A stretch of DNA of 43,117 bases from Acidobacteriota bacterium (GCA_013289715.1 JABCZJ010000013.1:1-43117), one strand, 5' to 3'. Numbered from the stretch's first letter, positions 24,792 through 33,820 are shown. Made by a program: numbers and translations. The notes: a model not told the origin generated them from the sequence alone.

Positions 24792-26690
24792 CTATCTCTG
24801 CGGCGGGGTTCTGTACTTCACAGCCTTTGCGTCCACCCCTTCGGTCACCGTGACAATCACATCCGCCGGGATATCCCGCAACTCCTGCACGTATCCGCTC
24901 GGCCAATGAATCAAGATCGAATCCACCTTCTCATGCTTCCCCAATCCAAAATAAATCCGCGGATCCTGCGCCGAACAATAACTCATCCCACCCTTCGCCT
25001 GGTCGTAGCTCTTGAAATCTCCCGCGCTCAATTTCAACGAAGCACCAATCCCATCGCGATTCGATTTCACGCCGATCAGCCGTACCGCAATCCAGTGATT
25101 GCCCTGCGCTGCCGGAGCACTCCCTCCCTCATTCCGGAAAAGCTGCGCATCCTCCCCATTATTGCTCACCAAAAAATCCTGCCACCCGTCGTTGTCGTAA
25201 TCTCCCACGGCTAATCCGCGCCCCACGCGCGGCTTGCGAAAATCTGCGCCCTCGGTCCTGGTGGCATCCACGAAATTCCCGTCGCCACGATTGCGGTAAA
25301 GCATTTTCTCTTCCTCGTACGCGACCTCCGGGTGATACATCGGAATGTTGTCCAGAATATGTCCATTGATCACCAGCAGGTCCCGCCAGCCATCATTATC
25401 AAAATCAAAAAATCGCGCCCCAAACGCGCTCCGTAAAATATTCGTCTGCCCGATCCCCGAAGCAATCGTGTAATCCGTGAACGTCCCATCCCCATTATTC
25501 CGGTACATCCGGTTCAACTCGAAATCCAAATGGCTCACGAACAAATACATCAGCCCGTTGTTCATCACGTCCGCAGCGTCGGCGCTCATCCCCGCTTCCG
25601 GGCGCCCGTCCTCGCTGAATCCTGCGCCCGATTTATAAGTCGCGTCGCGAAACGTGCCATCACCGTTATTCAGGTACAAAAAATTCCGCTGGGTGTCGTT
25701 CGCGATAAAAATATCCGTCCAGCCGTCTCCGTTCAGATCGGCCAGCACCACGCCCAGGCTCTTCCCATCCGTATTCAACAAACCGGCTTTCTCGGTGACG
25801 TCGGTGAAGGTCCCATCGCCATTGTTGTGATACAGCTTCGCCGAGCTCCCATGAAAACTGTCCGGATGGCAATAAGCGCTCGTCTGCGGAATGCCCGTGA
25901 ACCCCGGACGTACATCACCGCACAGCACCGGATGGTCCACGTCGTACTGCACGTAATTCGTCACCAGCAGATCCAGCTTGCCGTCGTGATCATAATCAAA
26001 CCATCCCGCCGCCGTGCCCCAGTTTCCGTCGTCGCCCACTCCGGCCTTCGTCGTCACGTCCGTAAAAGTCCCGTCGCCGTTGTTATGCCACAACACCGAA
26101 TGCCGGTAACCGGTCATATAAATGTCCGGAAACCCATCGTTATCGTAATCGCCCACCGCCACGCCGAAAAAAAATGTCCCGTCGCTCTTAATTCCGCTTT
26201 GCTCTGTCACGTCTGTAAAAGTCCCGTCGTGATTGTTGCGATAAAGCGCCGGCTGCGGCGGCAGCAGCGGGTGATAATGCGGCGTGTAACCGCTGTTCAC
26301 GAAAATCGCGTCCAGATATCCATCCTGGTTGTAATCAATCCACCCGACGCCCGCTCCCATCGTCTCCGGGTACAACCGCTGCGGCGACGACGCGCGTTCG
26401 TGATGAAAATGAATTCCCGCCGCGGCGGTCACATCGCGAAATTCCACATGATAAGGATTGGTGATCTCGCTGCGGTGCCGCAGTCTCACAGCATCGTCTT
26501 GTTCCGCCGCCGCGGATTCCCGGTGCCCCGGCGGGTGCACAGCCTGCTGCTCAGGCGTCGCAATCAACCTTCGATACGTCGCCTGCGCCGGTGGCCCCAG
26601 CAAAGCGCCAGCCACGTCCGCAGTCGCCATAATAAGGATAGAAAGAGAAATCAGCAGGGGCGTGCGGAGAAGTATTCGTTGCCGTGTCAT
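24792..26690 (-). CDS. CRTAC1-family secreted FG-GAP/ASPIC-UnbV protein
   Basis: A 632-residue exported protein. An N-terminal signal segment (TPLLISLSILIMATADVAGA) is followed by five or more FG-GAP/VCBS repeats. Each has a calcium-type loop such as DYNQDGYLDAIF, DYDNDGFPDIYM, DYDHDGKLDLLV, DLNGDGWTDIFI, DFDNDGWRDLLV and DYDNDGWQDFLV, ending in the recurring NNGDGTFTDVT. The C-terminal ASPIC/UnbV domain (about 540-615) is shown by HWIAVRLIGVKSNRDGIGAS and SILIHWPSGYVQEL. The fold is a beta propeller that binds other proteins or sugars outside the cell. One repeat reads ADAADVMNNGLMYLFVS and has lost its acidic residues. It is divergent from the nucleoside hydrolase gene. Confidence 0.88.
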   Translation of the reverse strand: MTRQRILLRTPLLISLSILIMATADVAGALLGPPAQATYRRLIATPEQQAVHPPGHRESAAAEQDDAVRLRHRSEITNPYHVEFRDVTAAAGIHFHHERASSPQRLYPETMGAGVGWIDYNQDGYLDAIFVNSGYTPHYHPLLPPQPALYRNNHDGTFTDVTEQSGIKSDGTFFFGVAVGDYDNDGFPDIYMTGYRHSVLWHNNGDGTFTDVTTKAGVGDDGNWGTAAGWFDYDHDGKLDLLVTNYVQYDVDHPVLCGDVRPGFTGIPQTSAYCHPDSFHGSSAKLYHNNGDGTFTDVTEKAGLLNTDGKSLGVVLADLNGDGWTDIFIANDTQRNFLYLNNGDGTFRDATYKSGAGFSEDGRPEAGMSADAADVMNNGLMYLFVSHLDFELNRMYRNNGDGTFTDYTIASGIGQTNILRSAFGARFFDFDNDGWRDLLVINGHILDNIPMYHPEVAYEEEKMLYRNRGDGNFVDATRTEGADFRKPRVGRGLAVGDYDNDGWQDFLVSNNGEDAQLFRNEGGSAPAAQGNHWIAVRLIGVKSNRDGIGASLKLSAGDFKSYDQAKGGMSYCSAQDPRIYFGLGKHEKVDSILIHWPSGYVQELRDIPADVIVTVTEGVDAKAVKYRTPPQR

Positions 26691-27058
26691 TGCCGGACAG
26701 ATTCTAACAGCACACCCAATCCCCGCACCATGTCATGGCCTGTTTCGACACCATCTACAAACTTTGACGCTCAATCTCTCTGCGCGGGTAGCAACGCCGC
26801 ACCAGCTCATTCCCGTTTCTGTAATCCTCGTTCCAAATTTCATCCGGCTCAGTTCTATTATGGGACTCATTCGCAGTCTGTGGAAAACTCTAGCTCGCAC
26901 TCAGTTTCGTGTTGACTCCGCGCCTACCCGAGGATAGCCTGCTTCCATTCTGTGGGCTGGGGGGCCCTTGTCCGGAAGTGATTCCCATAATTATTCCGCA
27001 GTCCGTGAAGGATTGGAGCGCAGAATCTTCGCTTCGCTCTCGTGGCGCGCGTAACAAC
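26691..27058. other. Region between the divergent CRTAC1 and nucleoside hydrolase genes
   Basis: No independent gene seen. The nucleoside hydrolase frame is open back to GTG 26909, but the codons before about 27059 do not look like protein. A possible -10, TATTAT at 26856-26861, has only a poor -35 (TTCCAA, 19-base spacer). Confidence 0.4.
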
Positions 27059-28207
27059 GTGCGAAGAACCTTCCCGCCCTCGAATTTAATTGCGCGAAAC
27101 GCAACTTTGCGCCACGCAGCATGCTCCGCATCCATCGCTCTCGCGCTCGCCGTCGTCGCTTTCGCCGGCGCTCCCATAACTCGCGCGAACGAAAATAGGG
27201 GCACAGGCCCCGCCGCGAATCCACTCGCAGCTGCCAAGAAAGTAATCATCGATACCGACCCCGGCACCGACGACGCGCTAGCCATTCTTCTCGCCCTGAA
27301 TTCGCCGGAACTGGACGTGCGGGCTCTCACCGTGGTCCCCGGCAATGTCACCGCACAGCAAGGCCTCGAAAATGCCTTGAAGCTCGCCTCCCTCACCAAT
27401 CGCTGCGACATTCCCGTCGCCGGCGGCGCCCAGCATCCTCTGTTTCAAAAGCTGATCACCGCCGAACTCTGGCACGGCGCGAACGGCCTCGCCAACGTCG
27501 AGTTACCCGCGAGCAAATGCAAAGCCGACCCCCGCTTCGGTCCCGACCTGATCATCCAAATGATTCACGACTCGCCGCACGAGATCACGCTCGTCCCGGT
27601 CGGCCCGCTCACCAACATCGCCCTCGCCCTGCTGAAAGACCCTTCGATCGTTCCGCTGGTAAAAGAAGTCGTAATCATGGGCGGCTCGATTTCCGGCGGC
27701 AACGTGAACGCCGCCGCCGAAGCCAATATCTACAACGATCCCGAAGCCGCCGAGATCGTCTTCCACGCCGGCTGGCGCTTGACCATGGTCGGCCTCGACG
27801 TCGGCGACAAAACTCTCTACGATCAGGCGCATCTGGATCAGCTTTCGAAAACTCACGGCCCCGAAAACGACTTCGCCGTGAAGGTTCTTACTTTCCTGAT
27901 CGGCCAGGAAGCGAAATACGGCGCCGGCGGAGGCTCGCCGATGTACGATCCGCTCGCCGTCGGCACAGCAATTGATCCCACGATCGTCTCGAAGCAAGCC
28001 ATGCACGTGGACGTGGAATCGCGCGGCGAATTCACCCGCGGAGAAACCGTCGCCAATCGCCGCAACGCCGTCGAACGCAACGTTCTGCACGGCGACCGCT
28101 ACGTCATCGAGGGCTTAGATCACGTCGAACCTAACGTCCAGGTCTGCACCGGGGTCAACGCCGACAAATTTCTCCAGTTGCTCAATTCGCGGCTGGCAGG
28201 TAAATAA
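27059..28207 (+). CDS. Exported inosine/uridine-type nucleoside hydrolase
   Basis: A 382-residue (from GTG 27059) hydrolase that splits ribonucleosides into base and ribose. A signal-like segment (SIALALAVVAFAGAPITRA) is followed by the calcium/ribose motif IIDTDPGTDDALAILLAL with D65, D67, D71 and D72. PVGPLTNIALAL, VVIMGGSISGGNVN and the C-terminal metal Asp in MYDPLAVGTA all match active enzymes. The signal suggests it works in the periplasm. The 79-bp gap to the TonB-dependent receptor gene suggests one transcript, so it may process what that receptor brings in. The family also contains QueK, which acts on queuosine. The start is uncertain: TTG 27107 would give a shorter signal peptide, GTG 26909 a longer leader. 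Confidence 0.88.
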   Translation: MRRTFPPSNLIARNATLRHAACSASIALALAVVAFAGAPITRANENRGTGPAANPLAAAKKVIIDTDPGTDDALAILLALNSPELDVRALTVVPGNVTAQQGLENALKLASLTNRCDIPVAGGAQHPLFQKLITAELWHGANGLANVELPASKCKADPRFGPDLIIQMIHDSPHEITLVPVGPLTNIALALLKDPSIVPLVKEVVIMGGSISGGNVNAAAEANIYNDPEAAEIVFHAGWRLTMVGLDVGDKTLYDQAHLDQLSKTHGPENDFAVKVLTFLIGQEAKYGAGGGSPMYDPLAVGTAIDPTIVSKQAMHVDVESRGEFTRGETVANRRNAVERNVLHGDRYVIEGLDHVEPNVQVCTGVNADKFLQLLNSRLAGK

Positions 28208-28286
28208 CATGAACAACGAACACTTCGCGCAACCGGGCCAATCAAAATTCGCGGTTGATCGCTCCATACCCAGAGGGAGAGTAACG

Positions 28287-31200
28287 ATGAAAATGGTGAA
28301 GCGTGTGTTTCTGGCTGCACTGGCCGTCGTCTGTTCGCTCGCGACTCTGCTTTTCGCCGCCCCCGGCGCGCGTGCGCAGTCCGTCGAGCGCGGCGAAATC
28401 CGCGGTTTCGTTTACGACACCTCGCACTCGATCGTGGCAGGCGCCAAGGTGACCATCTCTAATCCTTCCACCGGCTACAAGCGCGAACTCACCACCGACG
28501 CCAGCGGCTCTTACGATTTTGCTCAGTTGTTGCCCGGCACGTACAAGGTCCAGGCAGAGGCGGAGGGCTTTGCCTCTACCATCGTTACCGACCTTGTCGT
28601 AGACATTGGCGCCAGCCTGGCCCTCGACATCACTCTCCCCGTTAAAGGCCAGACGCAAACTGTCACCGTGTCCGCCTTGGAGGCTGGACCCGTCGACACC
28701 TCGACCGCCGGCATCAACCAGGTCATTAACCAAAAAGACTTGGAAACTCTCCCGCTCTCCGGTCGCGATTATCGCGACTTGGCGCAACTGAGTTCCTCGG
28801 CGCAGGTCGTTCCCGGCCTGCGTGGCGGCATCCGCCTGGGCGGCCAGCAAAGCGATTACCTTGGCATCGTTGTTGACGGCCAGGACACCTTCAACAACTA
28901 CTTCGGTGAGATTTTCGGATCGCTCGAAACCAAGAACTTCACGGTTCCCCTCGAGGCCGTGCAAGAGTTTCAGGTCGTGACCAACGGCTTTGCCCCGGAA
29001 TTCGGCCGCGCTACCGGTGGCTTGGTCAACGTAGTTACTAAATCTGGCACCAACCAGTGGCACGGCGAAGCGCACGATTACTATCGCGGCAGCGATTTCA
29101 CCACGAACGATGCTGTGGGTGAGCCCCCGAACATCGCCACTCAAAATCAGTTTGGCGGCTCGGTCGGCTTCCCCATTCACAAAGACCGCCAGTTCCTGTT
29201 TCTGGCCACCGATGCACAGTTGCAAAATGGCCCGCTAGTGACCCAGTTTTGTTCGCCGGGTGCGGGGCAAGCAGCGCAAGCAGCCTGCCTCGCGGAGCTA
29301 CCTCTGATTACGGGGCCCGCTTTTGCGAACTGCGCCCCAGGAGCCTGCGCCCCGGGCACCGTCCCGCTTCCCAGCAATGTTTCGGCCGGGACGATGTTGC
29401 CGCCAGGCTGCGGAACTTCCCCGACTGCCGGGGAACTCGTGCTGATGGACTGCTACGGCAAGTCCTCGATAGCCGGCTTCCAAGGCCCCAGCAACCAGTT
29501 CCAGAATTTGTTCACCATACTGGGACACTACGACTATCAATTCAGCCCCGCGAACCACTTCAGCGTACGAAGCTACTTCACCAGAAACCACACCAATGGA
29601 TTTAGCGGCGCTCAGGGTCAGAATGAAATTCCGCAGGCCTTCGACAATACCGAGGACTTTACCAACAAAGGTGCGTCGGTTGTTTTCAGTCTCAATACCG
29701 TACTCGGCAGGAAGGTGAATGAAATCCGCATTAGCCTTTCGGACGAGGTTCGCGAGCGCCACGCTAACAGCCAAGCGCCTGGACTTTCGATTTCGGATCC
29801 TGGCTTCTCGGCCTTGAACGTCGGCAGCGCCTTTAACTATGGCATCGGCCAGCGCTACTACCTGCCTATTAACAATCAGGACGGTAAGTTTGAGGCTGCG
29901 GACAACTTCAACTATTCGTTCGGTAAGCACGACATGAAATTCGGCGGAGACTCCGTCACCTTCGAGGATCGCAAAGACTCCTTCGTCGGCTGGGGCGCCG
30001 GTGAATACGATTACTTCGATATCGCTGATTTCAACAGCGGGATAACCACCGGTACAAACAATTGCGTGACGGACACTTTCAATTGTCTTCTCAGTCAAGG
30101 CGTTGCTCTGAATGGAAAACCGCTTTCGTTCTTGGGTCCCGCCACAACTCTTTTCCCCAACTACCAATCCGACCTCGGCCTCTACTGGCAGGACAAATGG
30201 CAATTGACGCCACGCCTCACCGTGACCTACGGGCTCCGCTGGGATGGCACTTGGAATCCCCAGCCGCAAACGCCGTTGTGGGGAACCACCGTGCTCGTCG
30301 GTCAGGGCGCAGGGTCGCGCGAGGCTCCTGTCCCACAACGCGTCCCGGCTGACTTCGGTCAGTGGGGGCCGCGTATCGGCGTTGCCTGGAATGTGAGACA
30401 AGGGCCTCATCCAACGGTCGTCCGCGCTGCTTGGGGACTTTACTACGCTCTCACTGTGGGAATATTTATGCCCACGGCGGGTGCCGGAAACCTTACCCAC
30501 TGCATAGGCAGTTGCGGATTTCCAGACGGCGGGCTGGTCGGCTTTCCATATCTCAACCCCTCCTCGACGCCTCTCGGTGTCAACCAGCTTTGCGGGACGC
30601 AGTTCGGCTGTCCCGCTTCAACCTCCGGAGGCGGATACGTGGATCCCGCGTTTAAGAATCCGCGTGTCTCCAGTTTTACAGGCGGGATCGAGCAGTCGCT
30701 TCCTTATAACGTCCAGTTGACCGCTACTTTCTCCTACGTGCACTCCGACCATCTGCGCACGGGCGGCTACGATTCAGAAGAAGCCTGGCAGCGGAATTAC
30801 GTAATTCTTGGAACCGACCCGTTCGGGCGATCGATTCTCCAAAAGACGTTTAATTACAACGGCGGCGCGCTGACGAGCCAAGGACCCACGCCTCTCGACA
30901 ACACGCTGCCCACTTCAAACAATGAAACAGCCAGTTTTAGTCATGGTAATTACGAGTCGCTGGTCATTAACGTCACCAAGCGCTTCTCCAATCATTTCCA
31001 GTTATTCGCCAATTACATCTGGTCGCAGAACAAAGACAATGCCGCGAGCGAGCGCGATACCGATACCTATTTCGGCCAGCAGGATCCCATCAATCTCGCG
31101 ATTGACTATGGCCGCAACGGTCTGGACATCACCCAGCAATTCAAAGCCGCTGGCGTCTACGAGTTGCCTTGGGGCTTCGAAGTCAGCTCCAGTGTGATCG

Positions 31201-31709
31201 CTCACTCAGGCGTGCCATTTCCCCTCTACATCGCAGAAGACCTCAATGGCGACGGAGTTTCCGATCTCGGACACAATAACGACCGTCCGACCTATGCAAA
31301 CGCCGCCGGTAAAACGTTTCTCTTGGGCCGTTACCCATTCGACCAGCCGGGTTATTTTCAATGGGACGGGCGGTTACAAAAGACGCTTCACGTACACGAC
31401 CGATTGAACGTGGTATTGTCCGGTGATTTCTTCAACCTCACAAACCGCGGTAATCTTTACTCGAATCCGAATAATCCCAATACGGCTACAATCTCGTTGA
31501 CAACTTTGACGGGTTGCACTCCGAACTTCATACCCACCGCACCCGCTGGCGGTACTGGTTCGGTGACGGGCCCGGCCGGAATGACTTGCGCGCCGCTCAC
31601 GGCCGCCACCATGCCACGGGTCGGAGTAAACGGCTTCCGCGCAATCACAGAGATCGCGCCCGGCAGCACACCCTTCGCGTTCCAAGCAGGCGTCAAGTTC
31701 GTGTTCTAA
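28287..31709 (+). CDS. Oar-like TonB-dependent outer membrane receptor
   Basis: A 1140-residue outer membrane protein. Signal peptide at 1-31 (VFLAALAVVCSLATLLFA, cleavage near GARAQ). A carboxypeptidase-regulatory-like domain (about 35-120) includes RGEIRGFVYDTSHSIVAGAK and SGSYDFAQLLPGTYKV. A plug domain (about 130-230) includes VINQKDLETLPLSGRDYRDL and LVNVVTKSGTNQWHGEAHDY. The beta barrel runs to a terminal Phe (GVKFVF). This is the acidobacterial Oar architecture. Substrates are usually unknown. ATG 28287 follows GGGAGA at a good distance and places the signal peptide correctly. It lies between the nucleoside hydrolase (79 bp before) and the Qng1-like gene (5 bp after), suggesting uptake of nucleoside-containing compounds; that is inference. 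Confidence 0.9.
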   Translation: MKMVKRVFLAALAVVCSLATLLFAAPGARAQSVERGEIRGFVYDTSHSIVAGAKVTISNPSTGYKRELTTDASGSYDFAQLLPGTYKVQAEAEGFASTIVTDLVVDIGASLALDITLPVKGQTQTVTVSALEAGPVDTSTAGINQVINQKDLETLPLSGRDYRDLAQLSSSAQVVPGLRGGIRLGGQQSDYLGIVVDGQDTFNNYFGEIFGSLETKNFTVPLEAVQEFQVVTNGFAPEFGRATGGLVNVVTKSGTNQWHGEAHDYYRGSDFTTNDAVGEPPNIATQNQFGGSVGFPIHKDRQFLFLATDAQLQNGPLVTQFCSPGAGQAAQAACLAELPLITGPAFANCAPGACAPGTVPLPSNVSAGTMLPPGCGTSPTAGELVLMDCYGKSSIAGFQGPSNQFQNLFTILGHYDYQFSPANHFSVRSYFTRNHTNGFSGAQGQNEIPQAFDNTEDFTNKGASVVFSLNTVLGRKVNEIRISLSDEVRERHANSQAPGLSISDPGFSALNVGSAFNYGIGQRYYLPINNQDGKFEAADNFNYSFGKHDMKFGGDSVTFEDRKDSFVGWGAGEYDYFDIADFNSGITTGTNNCVTDTFNCLLSQGVALNGKPLSFLGPATTLFPNYQSDLGLYWQDKWQLTPRLTVTYGLRWDGTWNPQPQTPLWGTTVLVGQGAGSREAPVPQRVPADFGQWGPRIGVAWNVRQGPHPTVVRAAWGLYYALTVGIFMPTAGAGNLTHCIGSCGFPDGGLVGFPYLNPSSTPLGVNQLCGTQFGCPASTSGGGYVDPAFKNPRVSSFTGGIEQSLPYNVQLTATFSYVHSDHLRTGGYDSEEAWQRNYVILGTDPFGRSILQKTFNYNGGALTSQGPTPLDNTLPTSNNETASFSHGNYESLVINVTKRFSNHFQLFANYIWSQNKDNAASERDTDTYFGQQDPINLAIDYGRNGLDITQQFKAAGVYELPWGFEVSSSVIAHSGVPFPLYIAEDLNGDGVSDLGHNNDRPTYANAAGKTFLLGRYPFDQPGYFQWDGRLQKTLHVHDRLNVVLSGDFFNLTNRGNLYSNPNNPNTATISLTTLTGCTPNFIPTAPAGGTGSVTGPAGMTCAPLTAATMPRVGVNGFRAITEIAPGSTPFAFQAGVKFVF

Positions 31710-31714
31710 CGACC

Positions 31715-32833
31715 TTGGCTCCCCTGGGACGTAGGCAGTTTTTACAATCTGCAACCAGCTCCATAATCGCAGCAGCAACCGGAGGTGAAAGCCTCCGGCA
31801 AGCTGCCGGCGTCACTCCGTCACCTCAAAAGGCCCTCCCCTGGCCCAAAACCATCGGCAGCCCCGTACTCGATAGCCTTCCTCCCGTAATCGAGAATTCC
31901 CGCGCCGTCCACACGAGCGTCGAGAAGCTCAGCGAAGTCGCCAGCTGGATGGCCTACGAAGAACTCCCCATGCCCGAATACCACCTGCCCCTGGGCGTCG
32001 GCGCGAACAATCCCGACGAAACCATCGACTTCATCATGGTCGCCGACGTGATAGACACCGCCTTCACCGATTTCACTACCCACGTAAAGTTCCAAGTAGA
32101 TTACGCCGGCGAGCACTGGTCCGATTCCGAAGCCGAATTCGCCTGCATCAAGCGCGCCATGGATCAAGGTATCCCCATCCTCGACGGCCACTACCTCGCC
32201 CAGCTCACCCGCCCGCAAATGGAAAAGATCTTCGCCGGGAATATCGAAATCCCTATGCTCGATGAAAAAATGGAGCTGTGGCGCCAGGCTGGCGCCGTGC
32301 TCGCCGCGAAATACAACAGTCGCTTCCACAATTTCATCCGCTCCTGCTCGCCGCGCCTCTACGATCACGGCAATGGCATGGTGGACCGCCTCGTCGTCGA
32401 ATTCCCGCGCTTCAACGATGTCAGCCTCTACGATGGCCACGAAATCAAACTCTACAAACTCCCGCAGCTAGGCCTCTGGTTCCTCTACGCCAGCCTGCAC
32501 AAATCCGGAAAATTCCAGATCGAAGACATCCACTCCATGACCGCCTTCACCGATTACATCGTCCCCGTAGGCCTGCGCTTAATGGGCATCACTACCTATT
32601 CCCCCGCGCTCGAAAAAGCCATCAACAGCCACCAGCTAATCCCGCGCGACAGCACGCAAGAAATCGAAATCCGCGCCCATTGCATCTACGCCACAGCGCT
32701 GCTAACAGAGGAAATCAACAAGCTCCGCGCCCCCGACGCCAAAATCATCATCCCCCAAATCGACGCCCGTATCTGGACTCACTACCACACCACCAGTTGG
32801 CCCCATCACCTTACCCGCACGATCATGTACTAA
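31715..32833 (+). CDS. DUF2419/Qng1-like queuosine salvage N-glycosidase homologue with Tat-like signal
   Basis: A 372-residue protein starting TTG 31715, 5 bp after the receptor stop. N-terminus: twin-arginine segment LGRRQFLQSATSSIIAAATG (4-23), suggesting Tat export. The rest aligns, from memory of the human QNG1 sequence, over nearly its whole length: DETIDFIMVADVIDTAF (101-117), RAMDQGIPILDGHYLAQL (147-164), EIPMLDEKMELWRQAG (178-193), VDRLVVEFPRFNDVSLYDG (223-241), SMTAFTDYIVPVGLRLMG (274-291) and QEIEIRAHCIYATALL (315-330). Qng1 releases queuine from queuosine 5'-monophosphate. Here the usual ADYRxPQ is TDYIVPV, so substrate use may differ. No Shine-Dalgarno is seen; coupling to the receptor is likely. 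I know of no described exported member of this family. Confidence 0.8.
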   Translation: MAPLGRRQFLQSATSSIIAAATGGESLRQAAGVTPSPQKALPWPKTIGSPVLDSLPPVIENSRAVHTSVEKLSEVASWMAYEELPMPEYHLPLGVGANNPDETIDFIMVADVIDTAFTDFTTHVKFQVDYAGEHWSDSEAEFACIKRAMDQGIPILDGHYLAQLTRPQMEKIFAGNIEIPMLDEKMELWRQAGAVLAAKYNSRFHNFIRSCSPRLYDHGNGMVDRLVVEFPRFNDVSLYDGHEIKLYKLPQLGLWFLYASLHKSGKFQIEDIHSMTAFTDYIVPVGLRLMGITTYSPALEKAINSHQLIPRDSTQEIEIRAHCIYATALLTEEINKLRAPDAKIIIPQIDARIWTHYHTTSWPHHLTRTIMY

Positions 32834-32834
32834 C

Positions 32835-32860
32835 CGTGGCACAGCCCTGCCCGCCCCAGG
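32835..32860. repeat. R1 repeat copy right after the Qng1-like gene
   Basis: CGTGGCACAGCC starts 1 base after the TAA. The right half has diverged to a CTGCCCGCCCCAGGAGGGC foldback. Confidence 0.5.
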
Positions 32861-32902
32861 AGGGCACTTCTGGCGTGCGCGTTCCATCTAGCCCCAATCC
32901 AT

Positions 32903-32932
32903 TTGCCGTATCCGTCAAAATTGCCGCATAAT
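32903..32932 (+). promoter_or_regulatory. Possible promoter for the methyltransferase-like gene
   Basis: TTGCCG (32903-32908), an 18-base spacer and CATAAT (32927-32932), 19 bases before the ATG at 32952. This could give the gene its own start site apart from the upstream operon. Confidence 0.35.
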
Positions 32933-32951
32933 ACCCGCAAATCCAAGTCCC

Positions 32952-33749
32952 ATGCGCCGAGTACAACTCATCGAACTCCACGAACAATCGTGGTTCCCCA
33001 AATTCCTTCGCGATGAAATCACCGACACTCTCCAATCCGCCATGAATTTTTTCGGCGCCTATGCACCCGTCGCCCCGCTGCTGCAAACCGCGCTCGACGC
33101 AACGTGCAGCCCGCTCATCGTTGACATGTGCTCCGGCGGCGGAGGACCCTGGCTGAAACTTTCCCCCCGCCTGCATGCCAACGATCACGCCTCACTGCAA
33201 ATCCTCCTCACCGATAAATATCCGAACCTGAACGCCTTCCAATCCGCCAGCGCAAATTCCCAAAATCACATCGCGTTCCATGCAGCTCCGGTGGACGCCA
33301 TCAACGTACCGCGCGAGCTCCGCGGCTTCCGCACCATGTTCACTTCCTTCCACCACTTTCAACCCGAAGAAGCTCGCGCCATCCTGCAAAACGCGGTGGA
33401 CGCAAGCCAAGGCATCGGCATATTCGAAGTCACCCGTCGCGCCCCCTCCGCCATCGCGTGGATGTTTCTCTGGGCTCTGCTACCGCTCTTGTTCACTCCG
33501 TGGATCCGCCCCTTCCGCTGGTCGCGCCTGCTCTGCACCTACGTCCTCCCCATAATCCCGCTGGTCCTGCTCTTCGATGGGGTAGTCTCCTGCCTGCGCA
33601 CCTACCGCCCCCAAGAACTCCGCGAGATCATCGCCAAACTATCCGCCACCGAATACCTGTGGGAGCTAGGCGAGCGCGCGAATCCCGCAGGCGATGTCCC
33701 CGTCGCCTATCTGATCGGCTATCCCCGCCCCAAGGGTTTGACTTCGTAG
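32952..33749 (+). CDS. Class I SAM-dependent methyltransferase-like protein with membrane segments
   Basis: A 265-residue protein. The N-terminal 150 residues look like a Rossmann methyltransferase: IVDMCSGGGGPWLKLSP (about 56-72) is motif I, with LLTDKYPNLNAFQ and a TMFTSFHHFQPEEAR segment after it. The C-terminal part has two hydrophobic stretches (about 168-185 and 194-214) and could dip into the membrane. I do not know the substrate. It lies 118 bp after the Qng1-like gene behind a possible promoter of its own and may not belong to that operon. Its stop codon TAG is supplied by the start of repeat R3. Confidence 0.65.
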   Translation: MRRVQLIELHEQSWFPKFLRDEITDTLQSAMNFFGAYAPVAPLLQTALDATCSPLIVDMCSGGGGPWLKLSPRLHANDHASLQILLTDKYPNLNAFQSASANSQNHIAFHAAPVDAINVPRELRGFRTMFTSFHHFQPEEARAILQNAVDASQGIGIFEVTRRAPSAIAWMFLWALLPLLFTPWIRPFRWSRLLCTYVLPIIPLVLLFDGVVSCLRTYRPQELREIIAKLSATEYLWELGERANPAGDVPVAYLIGYPRPKGLTS

Positions 33750-33820
33750 CGGCCACCTTCAGCTGGGTGTCCTCGATTTTGGCATCGCCGGCCTGCCTGC
33801 CGGTGGGCAGGCGTCTGGCC
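33746..33820. repeat. R3 composite repeat, copy C (partial)
   Basis: GTAGCGGCCACCTTCAGCTG at 33746 matches the left part of copies A and B. A different palindromic right part follows (CCGGCCTGCCTGCCGG). The TAG stop of the preceding gene is inside it. The rest of the gap to 34017 shows nothing I can name. Confidence 0.55.

Noticed and set aside
25530..26915. 461-residue ORF antisense to the CRTAC1-like gene
   Set aside because: High GC keeps antisense frames open. The minus-strand frame has clear FG-GAP repeats.
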